This document shows positions 48,363 through 61,300 of a stretch of 64,000 bases of DNA, piece after piece. A model generated the notes under the pieces. It did no database searches. It saw only the letters and a list, made by a program, of their open reading frames with translations, and was not told the origin of the DNA. Each line of letters starts with the position of its first letter. Position 1 is the stretch's first letter. Made by a program: the position numbers and the translations under genes. Source of the stretch: Serpula lacrymans var. lacrymans S7.9 (lineage: Eukaryota; Basidiomycota; Agaricomycetes; Boletales; Serpulaceae); the NCBI RefSeq assembly GCF_000218685.1, contig NW_006763290.1, positions 5,482,908-5,546,907 of the forward strand. Direction: 5' to 3'.

Positions 48363-50744
48363 ATGGCAGTACCAACCAATCGTAGGGCAATTTTGCTCGC
48401 TATTTTCATTGCTTTCGGTGCGTACAGACTTCTGCTTTTAATGCCTTCCACAAAGAAGCTCACGTGTATTGTGCGTTACAGGAGGTGAGCTATTTTCAAC
48501 GTCCTTCCTTAATCTTTGGTGAGTGTCTTCTGAAAGTTATATGTGGGATTGAAAAGCTTAAATCGATGTTCTATCCAGATTCACACCTGAATATAGGATT
48601 TTTATTTGGCTACGACATCGGTGTGATCTCGGTAATTCGGTACCGATGGTGTCTGAAGTTCTGTTTTTGACTAAAGACATGACATTAGGGATGTTTGATT
48701 ATGCCAGACTTCCAGCGTCGGTTCGGCCAGATAGGATCAGATGGGCAACCTTACCTATCTAGCTCACAACAATCCATAATCACTTCTCTATTATCTGCAG
48801 GGTACGCTGTGACTTTGCTTATACCTGTGAATGACAACATCTGTTTACATTTCTTACTCTTTCTAGTACTTTTGTGTAAGTGCAAATTCACGTTTGTTCT
48901 GAAATTTTCTCATGTCCTACCAGAGGATCGTTGTGTCAGGCTTTTACGTCGGATAGCATTGGCCGTAGAGGCTCGATTCTGTTCTGGTCAGGTATCTTCA
49001 CCATTGGTGTCGCTATCCAGACAGGCACGACATATTCTATCGTGCAAATCACTATTGGTCGATTCATAGCTGGTCTCGGAGTGGGAGCTCTATCTGGTTT
49101 GTGTGTTCGTTTTTATACTTCACATCTTTGGCTCACTCCCAATAGCTATTGTACCTCTATATAATGGTGAAACCGCTCCGAAAGCTATCCGTGGCATGAT
49201 GTTAGTGCTGTATCAAGTGCAAATTATCATGGGGTGAGTCAATCATGCATAGAAAGGTCGAATGACTCTTTACTGAATACTCTGCTGTAGGATTTTTATC
49301 AGCTATGTCATCGATCTCGGGACTCATTCTATCCCGAATTCGGCGTCATGGCGTATTCCTGTTGGGCTCCAGTTGGTGTGGGGCCTGATCCTTCTCTCGG
49401 GAGTCTTCTTTTTACCTGAATCTCCGTATGTCATATTTGCATCATAGTTAGATAGCTACTCACAACCTCTCAAGACGTCACTTACTAGGTACTGGAAAAG
49501 TAGAAGAATGCAGACGAGTAATTGCAGAATTGAACAGCGTTCCGGTTGACGACCCTCTTGTATACGACCTGGTGGAAGAACTTGATATGGCCATCAAACT
49601 TGAGAACGAGGGTGGAAAGGCCACCTGGCTAGAATGTTTCTCTACCCGCAATGCTCTGTGGAAGCGAACGTTGAATGGTATGATGTTACAATTCATCCAG
49701 CAACTCAATGGACAGAACTTTTACTGTATGTTTGCAAGTATCATCGTCTTCTATCTTGGCTGATGATCGTCTTCCTTTATATAGATTACTATGGCGATAC
49801 GTTCTTCCAAAGCGCAGGCACTCAGTTCGTATTCTTATGGTTTGTATAAATGTTCAATGAGGCTGACGTGCGACAGGTTGTCCCCTTATGTTATTCAGAC
49901 GATCCTCGGTGCGGTTTCTGTAGCTGGCACGCTTCCTGCACTGTATCTGATCGAAACATGGGGACGCCGACGAGTAAGTTTTGATTTTGAACTCACCACT
50001 CTCATCTTGATGCCTTCTATCTCTAGTCTCTCCTATTGGGTGCATTTTTGCAAGCGATTTGCGCAATCATTGCTGGGCTTGTGGGGCATTATACACTCGC
50101 AGCGACTGGGACGCCATTATCAGAGCTTACACCACGCAATAAATCTGGAGGAGATGTGCTCATTGCCTTTGCAGTCTTGCAAGTATTTTCGTATTCAATG
50201 TTTTGGGGACCGACCCCTTGGGTTTATCTTGGAGAATCTTTCCCATTGCGTATTCGCCCGAAAGCCATTGCTTTGGGAAGTGCGACCAGTAAGTCCCCTC
50301 CCACCATGTCCCTACTGTCAAATTGAAGACTTGTTATTGCCTAGACTGGATCTGGAACTTCCTGTTATCGTTCTTTTCCCCACGGATTTCTGCCAAGTAA
50401 GTGTTGTGTTGGTACCTCGAGGAACACGCTGACCAGGCTCACAGGATCGGCCCCCTTATCCTGCTGATATTCTTTGGCATGCTCATATTTGGGTTCTGTT
50501 ATGTGTATGTGGCCATTCCAGAGACCAAGGGTCTCAGTTTGGAAGAGGTATGACCCATGTCTTGTTCTAAGTATAACGATATCTGAGGACATTACCCACA
50601 CAGGTCGACGAAATGTACACCTCAGGGGTGAAGCCCTGGCATTCAGCAGGCTGGAGACCGAGCGAAAAGCACCTCCACGACCATGCAACTACCGACCAGA
50701 AAGATGTACTACACGAGAGAAATGAAAAGGCTTCAGATGTCTAG
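48363..50744 (+). CDS. MFS hexose transporter, copy 2
   Basis: A sugar-porter MFS protein, paralogous to the 26096-28692 gene. First exons are 48363-48417, the 3-nt exon 48482-48484 (GAG) and 48597-48631. Later exons include those with DSIGRRGSILFWSGIF, GRFIAGLGVGALS, PLYNGETAPKAIRG, LPESPRHLLGTGK, QQLNGQNFYYYGDTFF, YLIETWGRRR, WGPTPWVYLGESFPLR and a final PETKGLSLEEVDEMY. Both copies share nearly all intron positions. Copy 2 lacks the intron copy 1 has after CAII, so LLLGAFLQAICAII reads straight into AGLVGHYTLAATG. All phases I checked agree, and the gene looks intact. The hydrophilic C-terminus has diverged from copy 1, so substrates may differ. Confidence 0.9.
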
Positions 50745-50948
50745 ATGACGCAGAGAAATTATCGATACTTGTCACTTAATAGTGAAAGACACGATTGTCA
50801 TGACCAATATATCTTGATATGAACGCCATTGGATTCATCTTGAGCTGTAGACAAATGGAGCATATAGGTGTTACGTTGGTGCTTGACCTGTATCTGCAGC
50901 GCCATCGCATTTACCCGGTCTAAAGTTGTCATATTTCTGCCAGCCATC

Positions 50949-51732
50949 ATGATAAGAAACGGTACACGCGTGTTTCGATCAGTTTCAACGCCTAGTGCTT
51001 TTCTCAGATCACACCCAAGCTCACGATTATCTAGACTTGCTCCCGTTCCATCTGTATCTCTAGCAAGAAACATGTCTACCACAACGCACTCGTCTCTATC
51101 TGTCGTATCTACTCCACGTAAATGCCTTTCTCTTCCGCTGATATGGCTTTCATTCAACTGATCTCGTACTTGTTCTTCTACATTTTTAACGTGCTACAAC
51201 AACGTCTCTTGCTCTTGCGATCAATGTCACTACATACACTGTAGACGCACCTGCTGCCCTTGGTCCCTACTCTCAGGGTATCAAGTGTGGAGACTTGCTC
51301 TTCGTTTCTGGATGTGTACCTCTCGACCCCGTTACTGCACAGACCGTCGAAGGCGGCGTTTCCGCACAAACGGAGCGAGCGCTCACCAGTCTCAAGGCTG
51401 TAGTGGAAGCTGCCGGGAGTGAGCTGGGCAAGGTCGTCAAAACCACGGTATGTCAACAGGTGCCAAGTATGACTGAAACATGAATATTGATCGAGGATGG
51501 TCGGAACGATGATGCAGGTTTTCCTGAAGTCCATGGACGACTTTGTTGCCATGAACACGGTTTACAGCAAAATCTTTGGTGACCACAAGCCAGCGAGATC
51601 TGCCGTTGAAGTTGCAAGGCTTCCCAGGGATGTGTTGGTTGAGGTCGAATGCATTGCTAGGTGAGTTGATGATGCTGCTGAGTCTGCAAAATTCTGAATT
51701 GTGTTTTGTTGGGGGTTTCTAGCTTGAAGTAG
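50949..51732 (+). CDS. RidA/YjgF-family 2-iminobutanoate deaminase, mitochondrial leader
   Basis: Exons 50949-51117, 51245-51447, about 51517-51660 and 51723-51732. RidA proteins hydrolyse reactive enamine/imine intermediates made by PLP enzymes; the yeast mitochondrial form supports isoleucine synthesis and mtDNA upkeep. The core reads [31 protein letters not shown] and, near the end, [20 protein letters not shown], with the conserved Arg and Glu. The acceptor at 51244 is the only AG that gives GPYSQ in phase. The first 41 residues are Arg/Ser-rich and free of acids ([20 protein letters not shown]), a typical mitochondrial presequence. A second in-frame ATG at 51072 (MSTTTHSS) could give a cytosolic form. 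Confidence 0.9.
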
Positions 51733-52192
51733 GTGTTGTGTCGATGCACTATGATGAAGTGGAATACCGTTCAAGTTGTACGATATCGATGGCGAGGAGA
51801 AATATAAGAACATTTAGACCGCTTTACTTGTATAAGATTTGGAAAGGGACTAAAACTAAGCATGTTCGACGTCTATCAGCACTTTTGTACGTTTTTGCTG
51901 TCACCAGGCATAGTATCATGATTAGTTCCAGATTTTGGTGTCTCAATGTTTTCGTTTTTGATATCAACAACGCAACCTTGATTTCGGAGCATTTTCTGCA
52001 ACAGGAATCACCATTCTACATCAAAAATTTTGTTGTGCACTGTGAAAACTAAATTCCTGTAAATATTTTGTCGAGAAAACCAGTCCAAGTGTATGGATGT
52101 TGGAGTGGTGCTTTGTTTATAGTATTCCTTTAACCTGGTCGCGTCTCGTCACAATGTGACCTTTCGCGTGTTTCAAAGTTCTTACCACTATC
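51733..52192. other. intergenic region
   Basis: About 460 bp of AT-rich flank. A 104-codon ORF at 51738-52052 has no recognisable domain. A pyrimidine-rich stretch precedes the next start codon. Confidence 0.5.
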
Positions 52193-54386
52193 ATGTCTTC
52201 CCCAATTCCACCCAATCCTCCGCGATGGGAACCCAGTAAAGACCCAGCAAACATTGTAGTGCCAGGATTGGACACAAGTGCTGCTGTAAATGATCAAATA
52301 GATCAGATTGAGCAGCTTATTACCATCAAGCTGCAGGTAGGCTAATTAGCATTTTTAATACGAGGTTCATCTCTTGATCAGCTGTAGAATATCGATGCAA
52401 ATTTCTCCAGGATTCAGCATCTTATGTCCACAAAATTGTTGCCTGCGGTGAAAAGGTATGCTGTCAGTACCGAGCCAGTGAGAGAGGCAGCCAAAGTCCG
52501 TGATTCGTTGTCTCAGTTATGCCTTGAATGTTTATAACCGTTGAATATAGTTCTGGACCTCATTCTACGAGGAAGCTGCGCAAGTCAGGATACCTACCTA
52601 CGAAGAATATTCTTCTCTCCACGAACAGCAATCCCAGTCTGACTATGAAGGATCTCACAGCGACACTACTCCAGCTCGTACGCAGAGTTATGGTCCCAAC
52701 GCCACTTCTTCCGATAGCTCCTTCATGCCTGGCCAAGGTGCCATATCCTCTACGCCTGCCACGACATCTCGGCATCGTACTATGCATCCTCACGACAGCT
52801 TTGCAAGTCAAGACTCGCATGATCAGCCGTCCTGGGCTGCCTCTATCGAATCTCCTCTTGTCCGACTGGATCGAGAGATTCAGGATCTCAACAAAGGCGA
52901 GCCATCATTACATGCGCCATCTGTTCATTCTTCGTACATCGACGATAGCATTGTATCTGACGAGGACTACGAGGAAGAAGATACAATACAACAGAGGGTT
53001 GGCAAAGGAAAATCAAGAGATGCCTCTGGAACACTGCTTAATAGCGTTTTACGCCAGAACTTGCGATATGATCAAAGTTCTTCCAGTGCTCTTCCTACTC
53101 CGCGAGCCAGGAATACACCTAGCAGTCGCGTGTCTCCTCTCAAGCTTAAACCCAAAACCCCAGTGCCCAAACACCTTAATCCTTATCTTCCTCCCAATAC
53201 TGAGCCATCTCAGTGGACAGGAGTCGTTGATCTACGCGACCCTTCAGTCGCCACCCCCAATCGCCCACGCCGTGGCAAATCACATCAGAAGCAAGACTCG
53301 TCGTCGACAATTGATATACCTTCACTGACTTCAATTGCTGCTCCCAGCGGATATCAATTCAATGACTCTTTCGATGACTCAATGGACTTGATTCCTGGGA
53401 TGTCTCCTCCCGTTATGATGCAGTTTGCTCGTGCGCCGCGGTCATCCATCGGTCTGGGATTACTGCCAAAACTAGGTCGAACACCAGGGAAGGAAGCTGC
53501 GAAGCGTATCGGACGTGATTTACTTGGTGACATACAAAGAAGTGCGTTCAAATTACAGCTGGATGAGCACGCTAGTGGGTTAGGAGCTCCGAGCGGAAGG
53601 TATGGGACAGACTCTACCATGAGTACCATACCGACGCCTCCCTCGTTATCTCGCTATACTCGCTCTGCACATCCGTATGACAGCACTGATAGCGTAACCA
53701 TCGATTCAAGCCTCGAGAACATGATGCGACGTGTGGGTCTAAATGTGCCATCCTCTACGTCAGCCTCGATATCTTCAGCTACTGGAGGGAGTCGATCCAT
53801 TTCGACAGAACACGATGTCGGCAACTCTGCCTTTGTGCCTTCGCCTATACCAGAGCCGGAACTAAAGACGCCCGATCAACAACGTTATGACGTGCTTCAC
53901 TTACAGGATGAGGAAGAATTAATAGATGTGGCAGTACCGGATCAGCAGGGGGAAGATTCAGATTCGGACTCTGATTCTCTTGATGAAACACACAATCCTG
54001 GCCAACCTTCGACCGCGTTCTTAATGGCATCTCAGCACGGATCTGACGACTCCTTTGGGTCGTCAAATCATTCTAGTGATTCGTTCAACGAAGAGCATGA
54101 CGAAGGCGGATCTGCACCTATTCATCCGTTTGCAAGAGTAGCAGGCGAAGTAGAAGGGGATGGATTTGATGATTCTTTTGAAGAGGAGGCATTCGCGGAA
54201 AATCAGGAGGAAACGGTGTTTGGCGTTCCCCCAGCTCAAAGGCTACAGGCAGCTAATAGCAACTCTGCTGGACGGCTGAAGTTGCTTGGTGAAGATTTAT
54301 TACAGGACACTATTGGAATTGGGACACAACTAGCAAAAGCTGGAAGAGTGGAGGAGAGTCCTACGCCTTTTGGTGGGATGCGTTAA
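52193..54386 (+). CDS. ASK1: DASH/Dam1 complex subunit Ask1
   Basis: Three exons: 52193-52336, about 52388-52499 and 52551-54386. The DASH/Dam1 ring couples kinetochores to microtubule plus ends in fungi. The conserved N-terminal Ask1 domain reads DQIDQIEQLITIKLQ, NIDANFSRIQHLMSTKLLPA, VKRYAVSTEPVREAAKFW and TSFYEEAAQVRIPTYEEY across the first two introns. The rest (about residue 120 onward) is Ser/Pro/Asp-rich and probably disordered, with acidic runs (SDEDYEEED, EDSDSDSDS) and repeated DDSF/DDSM motifs (NDSFDDSMDL, DDSFGSSN, DDSFEEE). The length, over 650 aa, exceeds yeast Ask1 (about 290), because of this tail. Ser/Thr-Pro sites suggest Cdk regulation, as known for Ask1. Confidence 0.9.
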
Positions 54387-54655
54387 TATTATTGGACAAG
54401 TTGATAGTCAGAAATATACTTTCGTTATCTACACATAGCCAGATAAGATAAGAAATTGCCGGCAAATACCGAAATCGTATCGGAGTCCGTTCTGCGTTGG
54501 GTTGCCGATCACACGTTTTAGTCTCTTTTGCTCTTGGTTCACTGGTTCATTCCCGTACTTATTGTTGGATTCCGTGTTCTATGCTTGCCATCTTCTGGAA
54601 GAAACCCAGATTAACACAAACCACTCATATATCGCAAAGATTATCGTTTGGAATA

Positions 54656-56174
54656 ATGCCTCGACGTCCTTCATCATCGTCCCCTCTGTTGGATGACAGA
54701 CAGTTTAAACGACCGAAACTGGTCCACCTAACTTCAGAATCCTTCAAGAATGGCATCTTTCTGGCTCCGATGGTACGATCAGGTGCTCGTGCGTGGATTT
54801 TGTGAGTTCTTAATATGACATAGTTTCATTCTCAACGTATTCTTCTCCAGTGCCGACCCGTCTGTTTGCTCTAAAGCACGGCGCGTCGTTAGTATGGGGA
54901 CCTGAGATGGTAGATAAAGCGATATTGCATGCGGAGCGAGTAGTAGACCGTACGTCATTCCTTATATCGTTTCCATCATCATCTCTCAAGCCTATCACTC
55001 AGCCATCACCGGGGTCATCTCGTATAATGGGAAATCAAGAGCCATGTTTACTACTCACCCAATCGAGAAGCCATATCTCATCTATCAAATCGGCTCCTCT
55101 AATCCTGAGCTCGCGGTCCAGGCTGCGAAGACGGTAATGCAGGACGTTTCTGGTGTTGACCTTAATTGTGGTTGTCCGAAGCCTTTCTCCACCCATTCGG
55201 GCATGGGTGCTGCTCTCCTGTCCAACCCCGACCTCTTATGCTCCATCTTGGAAGCTCTGCGAGCAGCTATGCCCCCTGAAATCACAGTGACAGCGAAAAT
55301 CAGACTCTTGCCTACACAAGAAGATACATTGAAGCTTGTAGAACGAATTATCGATACGGGAGTCAGTGCGATCACGATACATTGTCGCACACGAAATATG
55401 AGACAGAAAGAAAAGGCACTCATCGAACGGCTGAAGGAAATCGTGGAATTTGTAGAGGGGTTGGGAAAGGGGATCGCCGTGGTAGAGAACGGGGACTGTG
55501 TTGGCTTTGAGGATGCCCAGCGGATACGCCAGCTAACAGGTATGTAGCACAGCTATGTTCAAGGTTATTTGTTCATATGTTTTATTAGGAGCACATTCGG
55601 TGATGATCGCGACTGCAGCAGAATCAAATCCCTCATGCTTTTCTCGGAGTCCGCTCCAGAATGTAGAGGAAAATTTGATACCACCTTACCTCCGTTTGGT
55701 ATGTACCACACCTCCTAATACAATCCTTGCCTTCTCAGACGTATTTTGCAGTGCAAGTATGTTGATAACCACTGGTCCAACACCAAGTTTTGTGTTGTCC
55801 AGTTCAAGGGTTCTGGGAGCAAGCTTAACAAGGCGGATGCTCACAAGTTCCGAAATACTCTCTCGAAATCCAAGTCATATGATGATGTCGAAGATGTCGT
55901 CGGAGAATGGACTGGAGAGCAGGTGTTTGGGGAGATCGTCAAAGCTATCCAGTCTCGCCGACTCGGTCATCAGGTGGGGACGGAAGATTCGTCGCCACGG
56001 CCACATGAGCGGGCAGGGTCAGAAGGAGGTCCACTTTGCACACCACCAGATAGACTTAACCCAGAGCCTCCCAGTCTTGACGCACCCTTGGGTCCTAGTA
56101 CTGCAGCAAGGATGCCTATCCCAGCCATCATCACTGGCGATGATGCTTTGACGCCAACACCAACGCCTCGGTGA
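54656..56174 (+). CDS. DUS2: tRNA-dihydrouridine(20) synthase
   Basis: An FMN-dependent reductase that makes dihydrouridine in the D-loop of tRNA. Six or so exons. Start MPRRPSSSSPLLDD; then NGIFLAPMVRSGALPTRLFAL (the FMN-barrel start, across intron 1), VWGPEMVDKAI, GVISYNGKSRAMFTTHP, the catalytic-Cys motif VDLNCGCPKPFS, AKIRLLPTQEDT, TIHCRTRNMRQKEKA, GDCVGFEDAQ and HSVMIATAAESNPSCF. CKYVDNHWSNTKFCVVQFKG is typical of Dus2; its acceptor is the TTTTGCAG at about 55750, not the nearer AG. No double-stranded-RNA-binding domain is seen. The C-terminus is Pro-rich and probably disordered. Confidence 0.92.
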
Positions 56175-56758
56175 TACACTATCTTAAATGGGTTTGATTT
56201 TGGGTGATTTGGTGTTCTCTTATATTATATCCTGTACTAGAATGTAACTACATATACCGCGTTTCTAAAATCTTGTTTTTGAGTAAGTTTAAATAATAAA
56301 ATTAGTATTATAAATGTGGGTGCACTGCCACCTGTATAAGTCATGGTCAACTCAAAGTCACTCGGGCTCAATTTCACAGTCACCGAGTCCCTACCTCCGG
56401 GCTTGTAGTCTTGAATCCTGAATGCATGAACCTCAGACAGACCAGCAATCCTAGAATTGATCTGTTCCGATGCTTACTTCAATTCTGCCACTTCCGAGTC
56501 TTTGAAGCCATGACCGGAGTAGACTGGAACATATTATAGTCGGATGCGGTCAGAGCTGACACGATGAGTCACGAGTGGTTCGGGTGGTAGCTGTATTACT
56601 AATCAACGCGCTGATTTATCTTCTGACTGATCTCGCAATGGCAGAATCGAGTATGCATCCACTATAAAGAGAGGATATCCGTGGAGTTCCAGTTTTCTCC
56701 CAAGCCAGGTTGAAAGCACAATTTAACTCGAGTCGATTGCATCACTTCCTGATATCAC
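56175..56758. other. intergenic region
   Basis: About 580 bp between two genes in the same direction. An AT-rich stretch near 56200-56310 is probably the 3' flank of DUS2. A TATAAAGA string at about 56663, close to the next start, may be the TATA box of the following gene. No ORF of note. Confidence 0.45.
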
Positions 56759-58011
56759 ATGGCGACGCATACCGCAATCGCAGCTACGTCCAAGGGTGTC
56801 CTCGAAGCTATCCAGGTTAAGACGGAGAAGCCTGGTCGGGGGGAGGTACTTGTCAAAGTTGCATACAGTTCTATGATTGCCTTCGACACCTATATAACGG
56901 ACCTAGGCTATCATGTTAAGGAGTATCCAGCTGTACTAGGCTTCAATGCCTCTGGTACGGTTGCTGAAGTTGGGCTTGGCGTTGATGACCTCGCAGTGGG
57001 TGATCGAGTAAGTTCTTCTGTATAATTCTTCTGGATATCTCCTAATTCGCTGTATAGGTCACTGCCTTTGCATACCAGTCGTCTAAGGCGAGGGGAATGC
57101 AGCAGTACGCCATACTATCCAGGACTGTTTGTGCCAAAGTTAGTGAGGTTACTTATCAAGGAAGCCATTTAACTGACTACGTGTCGCATTTAGATCCCAG
57201 ATGACGCCGAAATAGCGCTCGATGCTGCTGTTACTATTCCAGACAACTTTATCACGGCTTTCTTTACTCTTTTTGACAATCTCGAGCTTCCCCTTCCCGT
57301 ATCCTTCCCTTCAGACTTGGCCCCACCGCATGCAGATACACCCATACTTGTTTACGGTGCAGGTGCAACTTCAGGACAGTATGCTATCCAGCTTCTCAAA
57401 CTGGCGGGATATAAAAATATTGTTGCTACTGCGTCAGCGAGACATCACGACAACCTCCGCTCGTTGGGTGCTACCCATGTATTCGATTACTCTGATCCGA
57501 ATCTAGCAGCTGGTATTTTGAGTGCTGTTGGGGGTAGCATTCAGTTGGCGGTGGATTGTGTTACTGCAGAAGGGACACTCGCCATTATCTCTCAAGTATT
57601 GAGTCCCAATGGTACCATTGCCATCTTATTACCTGTGAAGGAAGGCAATGCCGTGAGGGGAGCTCACGATGCGCAAATGTACATGGAGATGCCACCTCAC
57701 AAGAATCCTTTCGAGTCAACTGTGCGTATTTTGGGTGTTCAGACTTTCAAATATCAAAAGGTATGTCATCAGTACAATGACCATTGAACTTGTGTGGCTG
57801 ATTAATGGATGCACAGAACGAACACCTGAGAGATAATCTGATGCAGAAAATACTACCTTCTTTGCTATCTATGAAAGCCATCAAACCGAACAGAGTACGC
57901 CTGTTGGACCAAGGGGATTTGAAGGAACGTGTGGAAATTGGACTGGACCTTCTCCGGAACAACAAAGTGAGCGGAGAGAAGGTGGTGGTCAAGATAGATG
58001 ATGAAGCTTGA
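56759..58011 (+). CDS. medium-chain dehydrogenase/reductase, zinc-less enoyl-reductase type
   Basis: Exons 56759-57008, about 57059-57139, 57193-57761 and 57818-58011; about 365 aa. The N-terminal GroES-like fold holds LGFNASGTVAEVGLGVDDLAVGD, and the Rossmann NADPH site is LVYGAGATSGQYAIQLLKLAG. AVDCVTAEGTLAIISQVL and a C-terminal GEKVVVKID complete the MDR fold. The catalytic-zinc Cys/His pattern of alcohol dehydrogenases is absent. It resembles the trans-enoyl-reductase (ToxD/LovC-like) or quinone-oxidoreductase branch. No polyketide synthase lies nearby, so a stand-alone oxidoreductase is more likely. The substrate cannot be told. Confidence 0.8.
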
Positions 58012-58333
58012 CTGTATTATCATCATGATTTAAAGCTACGATAGAAACTCGATAATTTGTAACCTCCTACTTTTGTATCTAATCTGCTCTGCGGACCAAG
58101 GCTTGCTGCAGACATTATTATTTGTTTTTATCATCACTGGATCTCGACGCGACGCGACGCGCATATATGATCCGTGATTCACGTGAACGGAAGGATCTCG
58201 CCAAAAGAGGTCTTGTAAATGCGGGAACCTGGGACAGTCATAACCGGACGTTGACATTTACCTCTTCGTCCTTACCTCCAGTGTAACATTGCTAACCCAG
58301 AGAACAAGATAGCACAAGGAACTAGCTTCGTAC
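58012..58333. other. intergenic region
   Basis: About 320 bp: the 3' flank of the reductase and the promoter of the next gene. A short GACGC repeat lies near 58147-58158. No gene seen. Confidence 0.45.
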
Positions 58334-61300
58334 ATGATACCTTCAAATCGCTCAGCTGTTCGTTCCCTACGCAGCATCTCAGCTGCACAGCCGTTTCTCG
58401 CGCCTCGAGTGCAGACTGGTGACAAGCTGAAAGCAGGGAAGAAGTTTACAAGGAATACACAGAGTTCAGCTATTTCTGTTCGACAAGATGTTGTGTCTAG
58501 AGCGAGGAGTATCACACAGGACAGACATAGAGGCCCTCAGCGAGGATTCGCTACTGTTAGCACAGGTCAGTAGTTATGAGACTCCAATGTTCATCCACAA
58601 ATCCACAAGCATATGCACATAGACCTCCTATCGTCGTCTTCATCAAAGCCTCACTTTGACAAGATCCTGATAGCAAACAGGTATTAGCCACATTCCCTCT
58701 CGAGAGCTCTTTGACAAGCCATCGAGTATAGAGGGGAAATTGCATGCCGTGTCATACGCACAGCGAAGAAACTAGGGATCAAAACTGTTGCTGTATACAG
58801 CGAAGTAGATGCCAATTCCCTCCATGTTCAACAAGTGAGTTTCCAAGATGAATGTTGGACGGCCGTAGTCATGAAGTTTGCAGGCTGATGAAGCATACTG
58901 TATTGGTCCCGCACCATCCTCGGAGAGCTATGTGAGTGAAGTATCGAGACAAACTGATTTAAACCTTTCGATTGACATTGCGTAAAGCTTCGTATGGACA
59001 AGATTATAGAAGTCTGCCATCGGAGTGGAGCTCAGGTAAATAATCATTCATTTTAGGGGACAAAACCTATCATCTTGAATCCTTAATTATATAGGCCGTG
59101 CATCCAGGGTAAGTTTGAATGCAAGCTCAAGGTCTTGCAACTTATTCCCTCTCAGGTATGGATTTTTGAGTGAGAACGCGAAATTTTCAGAACAGCTAGC
59201 GGAGGAAGGTATAGTATTCATAGGGCCACCTTCTAGCGCTATTGTCAGCATGGGATCGAAAAGGTACGACAGCTTTTACTAACGTTACAATGTAGTCTCA
59301 TTAATGTCTATGGATTAGCGAATCAAAGAACATCATGTCAGGTATGAGTTCAATAGCTTGATCAAGTCCCAGTCGATTGAGGCATATATGCGCAACTATC
59401 GTTAGCCGCTGGTGTCCCTTGTGTCCCAGGTTATCATGGAACTAACCAAGACCCGCAGTATCTATTTGAAGAAGCACAGCGTATAGGTAACTCCTTGATG
59501 ACAAAATTCGTGATGACGCATATATGAGGTCTAAAGTCACAGCTTAGGCTTCCCTGTTCTCATCAAAGCCATTCACGGCGGTGGTGGAAAAGGCATGCGT
59601 ACTGTTCACGCTGCTGAAGAATTTCAAGAAGCACTTGAATCTGCGAAGCGTGAATCTCTCAAATCCTTTGGCGACGACAACGTATTGGTGGAGAAGTACA
59701 TAGTGAGGCCGAGACATGTCGAAGTGCAGGTCTTTGCGGATACTTTAGGTGGGGTTGTCAGCCTGTGGGAACGAGATTGCTCCGTGCAAAGAAGGAACCA
59801 GAAGATCATTGAAGAGGTGAGGCAACTGACTGACTTTCTTGCTGATGTCTCATTGAATTGTATTCATGGGTCGCTCGATCAGGCGCCCGCACCTGGTCTT
59901 ACTTCAGAATTGCGTGCCGACCTAAGTGCAAAGGCAGTTGCTGCTGCTAAGGCAGTGAACTATGTTGGCGCAGGCACTGTCGAGTTCATTTTCGATAATG
60001 ATACTCAAGATTTCTTCTTCATGGAAATGTATGTTTCATTGTCCATATTTACGATTTGAAAGAACTAAATCTCTGTGCAGGAATACCAGATTGCAAGTGG
60101 AACATCCTGTTACGGAAATGGTCACGGGTTTGGACCTCGTAGAATGGCAATTAGAGGTGATGGCATTTCTACACGATATTATCTAAAAAACAAACAAATC
60201 TGACTGGATATTGAACTCATAGGTTGCTGCCGGGAACCCTCTCCCCCTATCACAGTCAGCCATTCCTCTGGTTGGCCATGCCTTCGAGGCACGCATATAT
60301 GCAGAGAATCCACGAAACAACTTCCTCCCCGACTCTGGCCCACTCTTATACCTTTCTACGCCTACCCCCACTCACGTATTCGCGCCCACACTTCTTCCCC
60401 TTGCGGGATCCTCCGCCTCATCAGATGCCTCTGCACCCCTCGTTCCATCACGCAGTACATCGTCAGTGATGGCACCTTCCTTGCGACTGGAACAGGGGTT
60501 CACGCAAGGATCGCAGATTGGCGTATTTTATGATCCAATGATTGCGAAACTTGTCGTCCATGGACGTGATCGCAAGGAAGCGCTGCGCATGCTCCGTCGA
60601 GGCCTTGAGGAATATAAGGTTGTTGGCGTTTCAACCAACGTAGAATTCTTGAGATCTCTAGCTGGTAACGATGCATTCATTGCCGGAGATGTAGAGACAG
60701 GGTTTATTCCGGTATGTGCATATCTTCGGTACTCTCGTTGACACATGCTTGATATTTCTTTCCGTGGCAGAAACACTTTGATGAGCTCTTTCCTCCTATC
60801 TCGGACCCATCTCCAGAAATACTAGCACAAGCTGCTCTTTTTGTTGCCCTCAGAGAACATTCAAGTCAAACATCTTCACCGTCGTCACCTTGGACTACTC
60901 TCCATGCCCGTCGATTTGGGGGAGACGAGTACGAGCGTATCATCACCCTACAGAAGGACGACAGCTCCGCAGAGCCCATCACGGTGCATGTCAAATCGGC
61001 ACAACAGCCAGGGCACTTCAACGTCGATGTCCAGAGTGGCGCTTCCAGGACCTCGTTTACATCAGTTCCTGCTTCTTTAGTGTCACCGACCACTTTCAAC
61101 AGTACGCTCAACTCCGCGTCAAGCGAGACAACTATAGTATCGCAGCCGCCTCCACCAGCTGTCCCAGCTTCACTCCAGACTAACACTATGGAACGATTAC
61201 ATATATTTAGCGGAGGACAGAAGACCACGCTTGTCCTTCCCTCTCCAAAGTGGCTCCTCTCTCTCGGAGGCGATGTCCTTAATGCTGCCAAGGGCGCACT

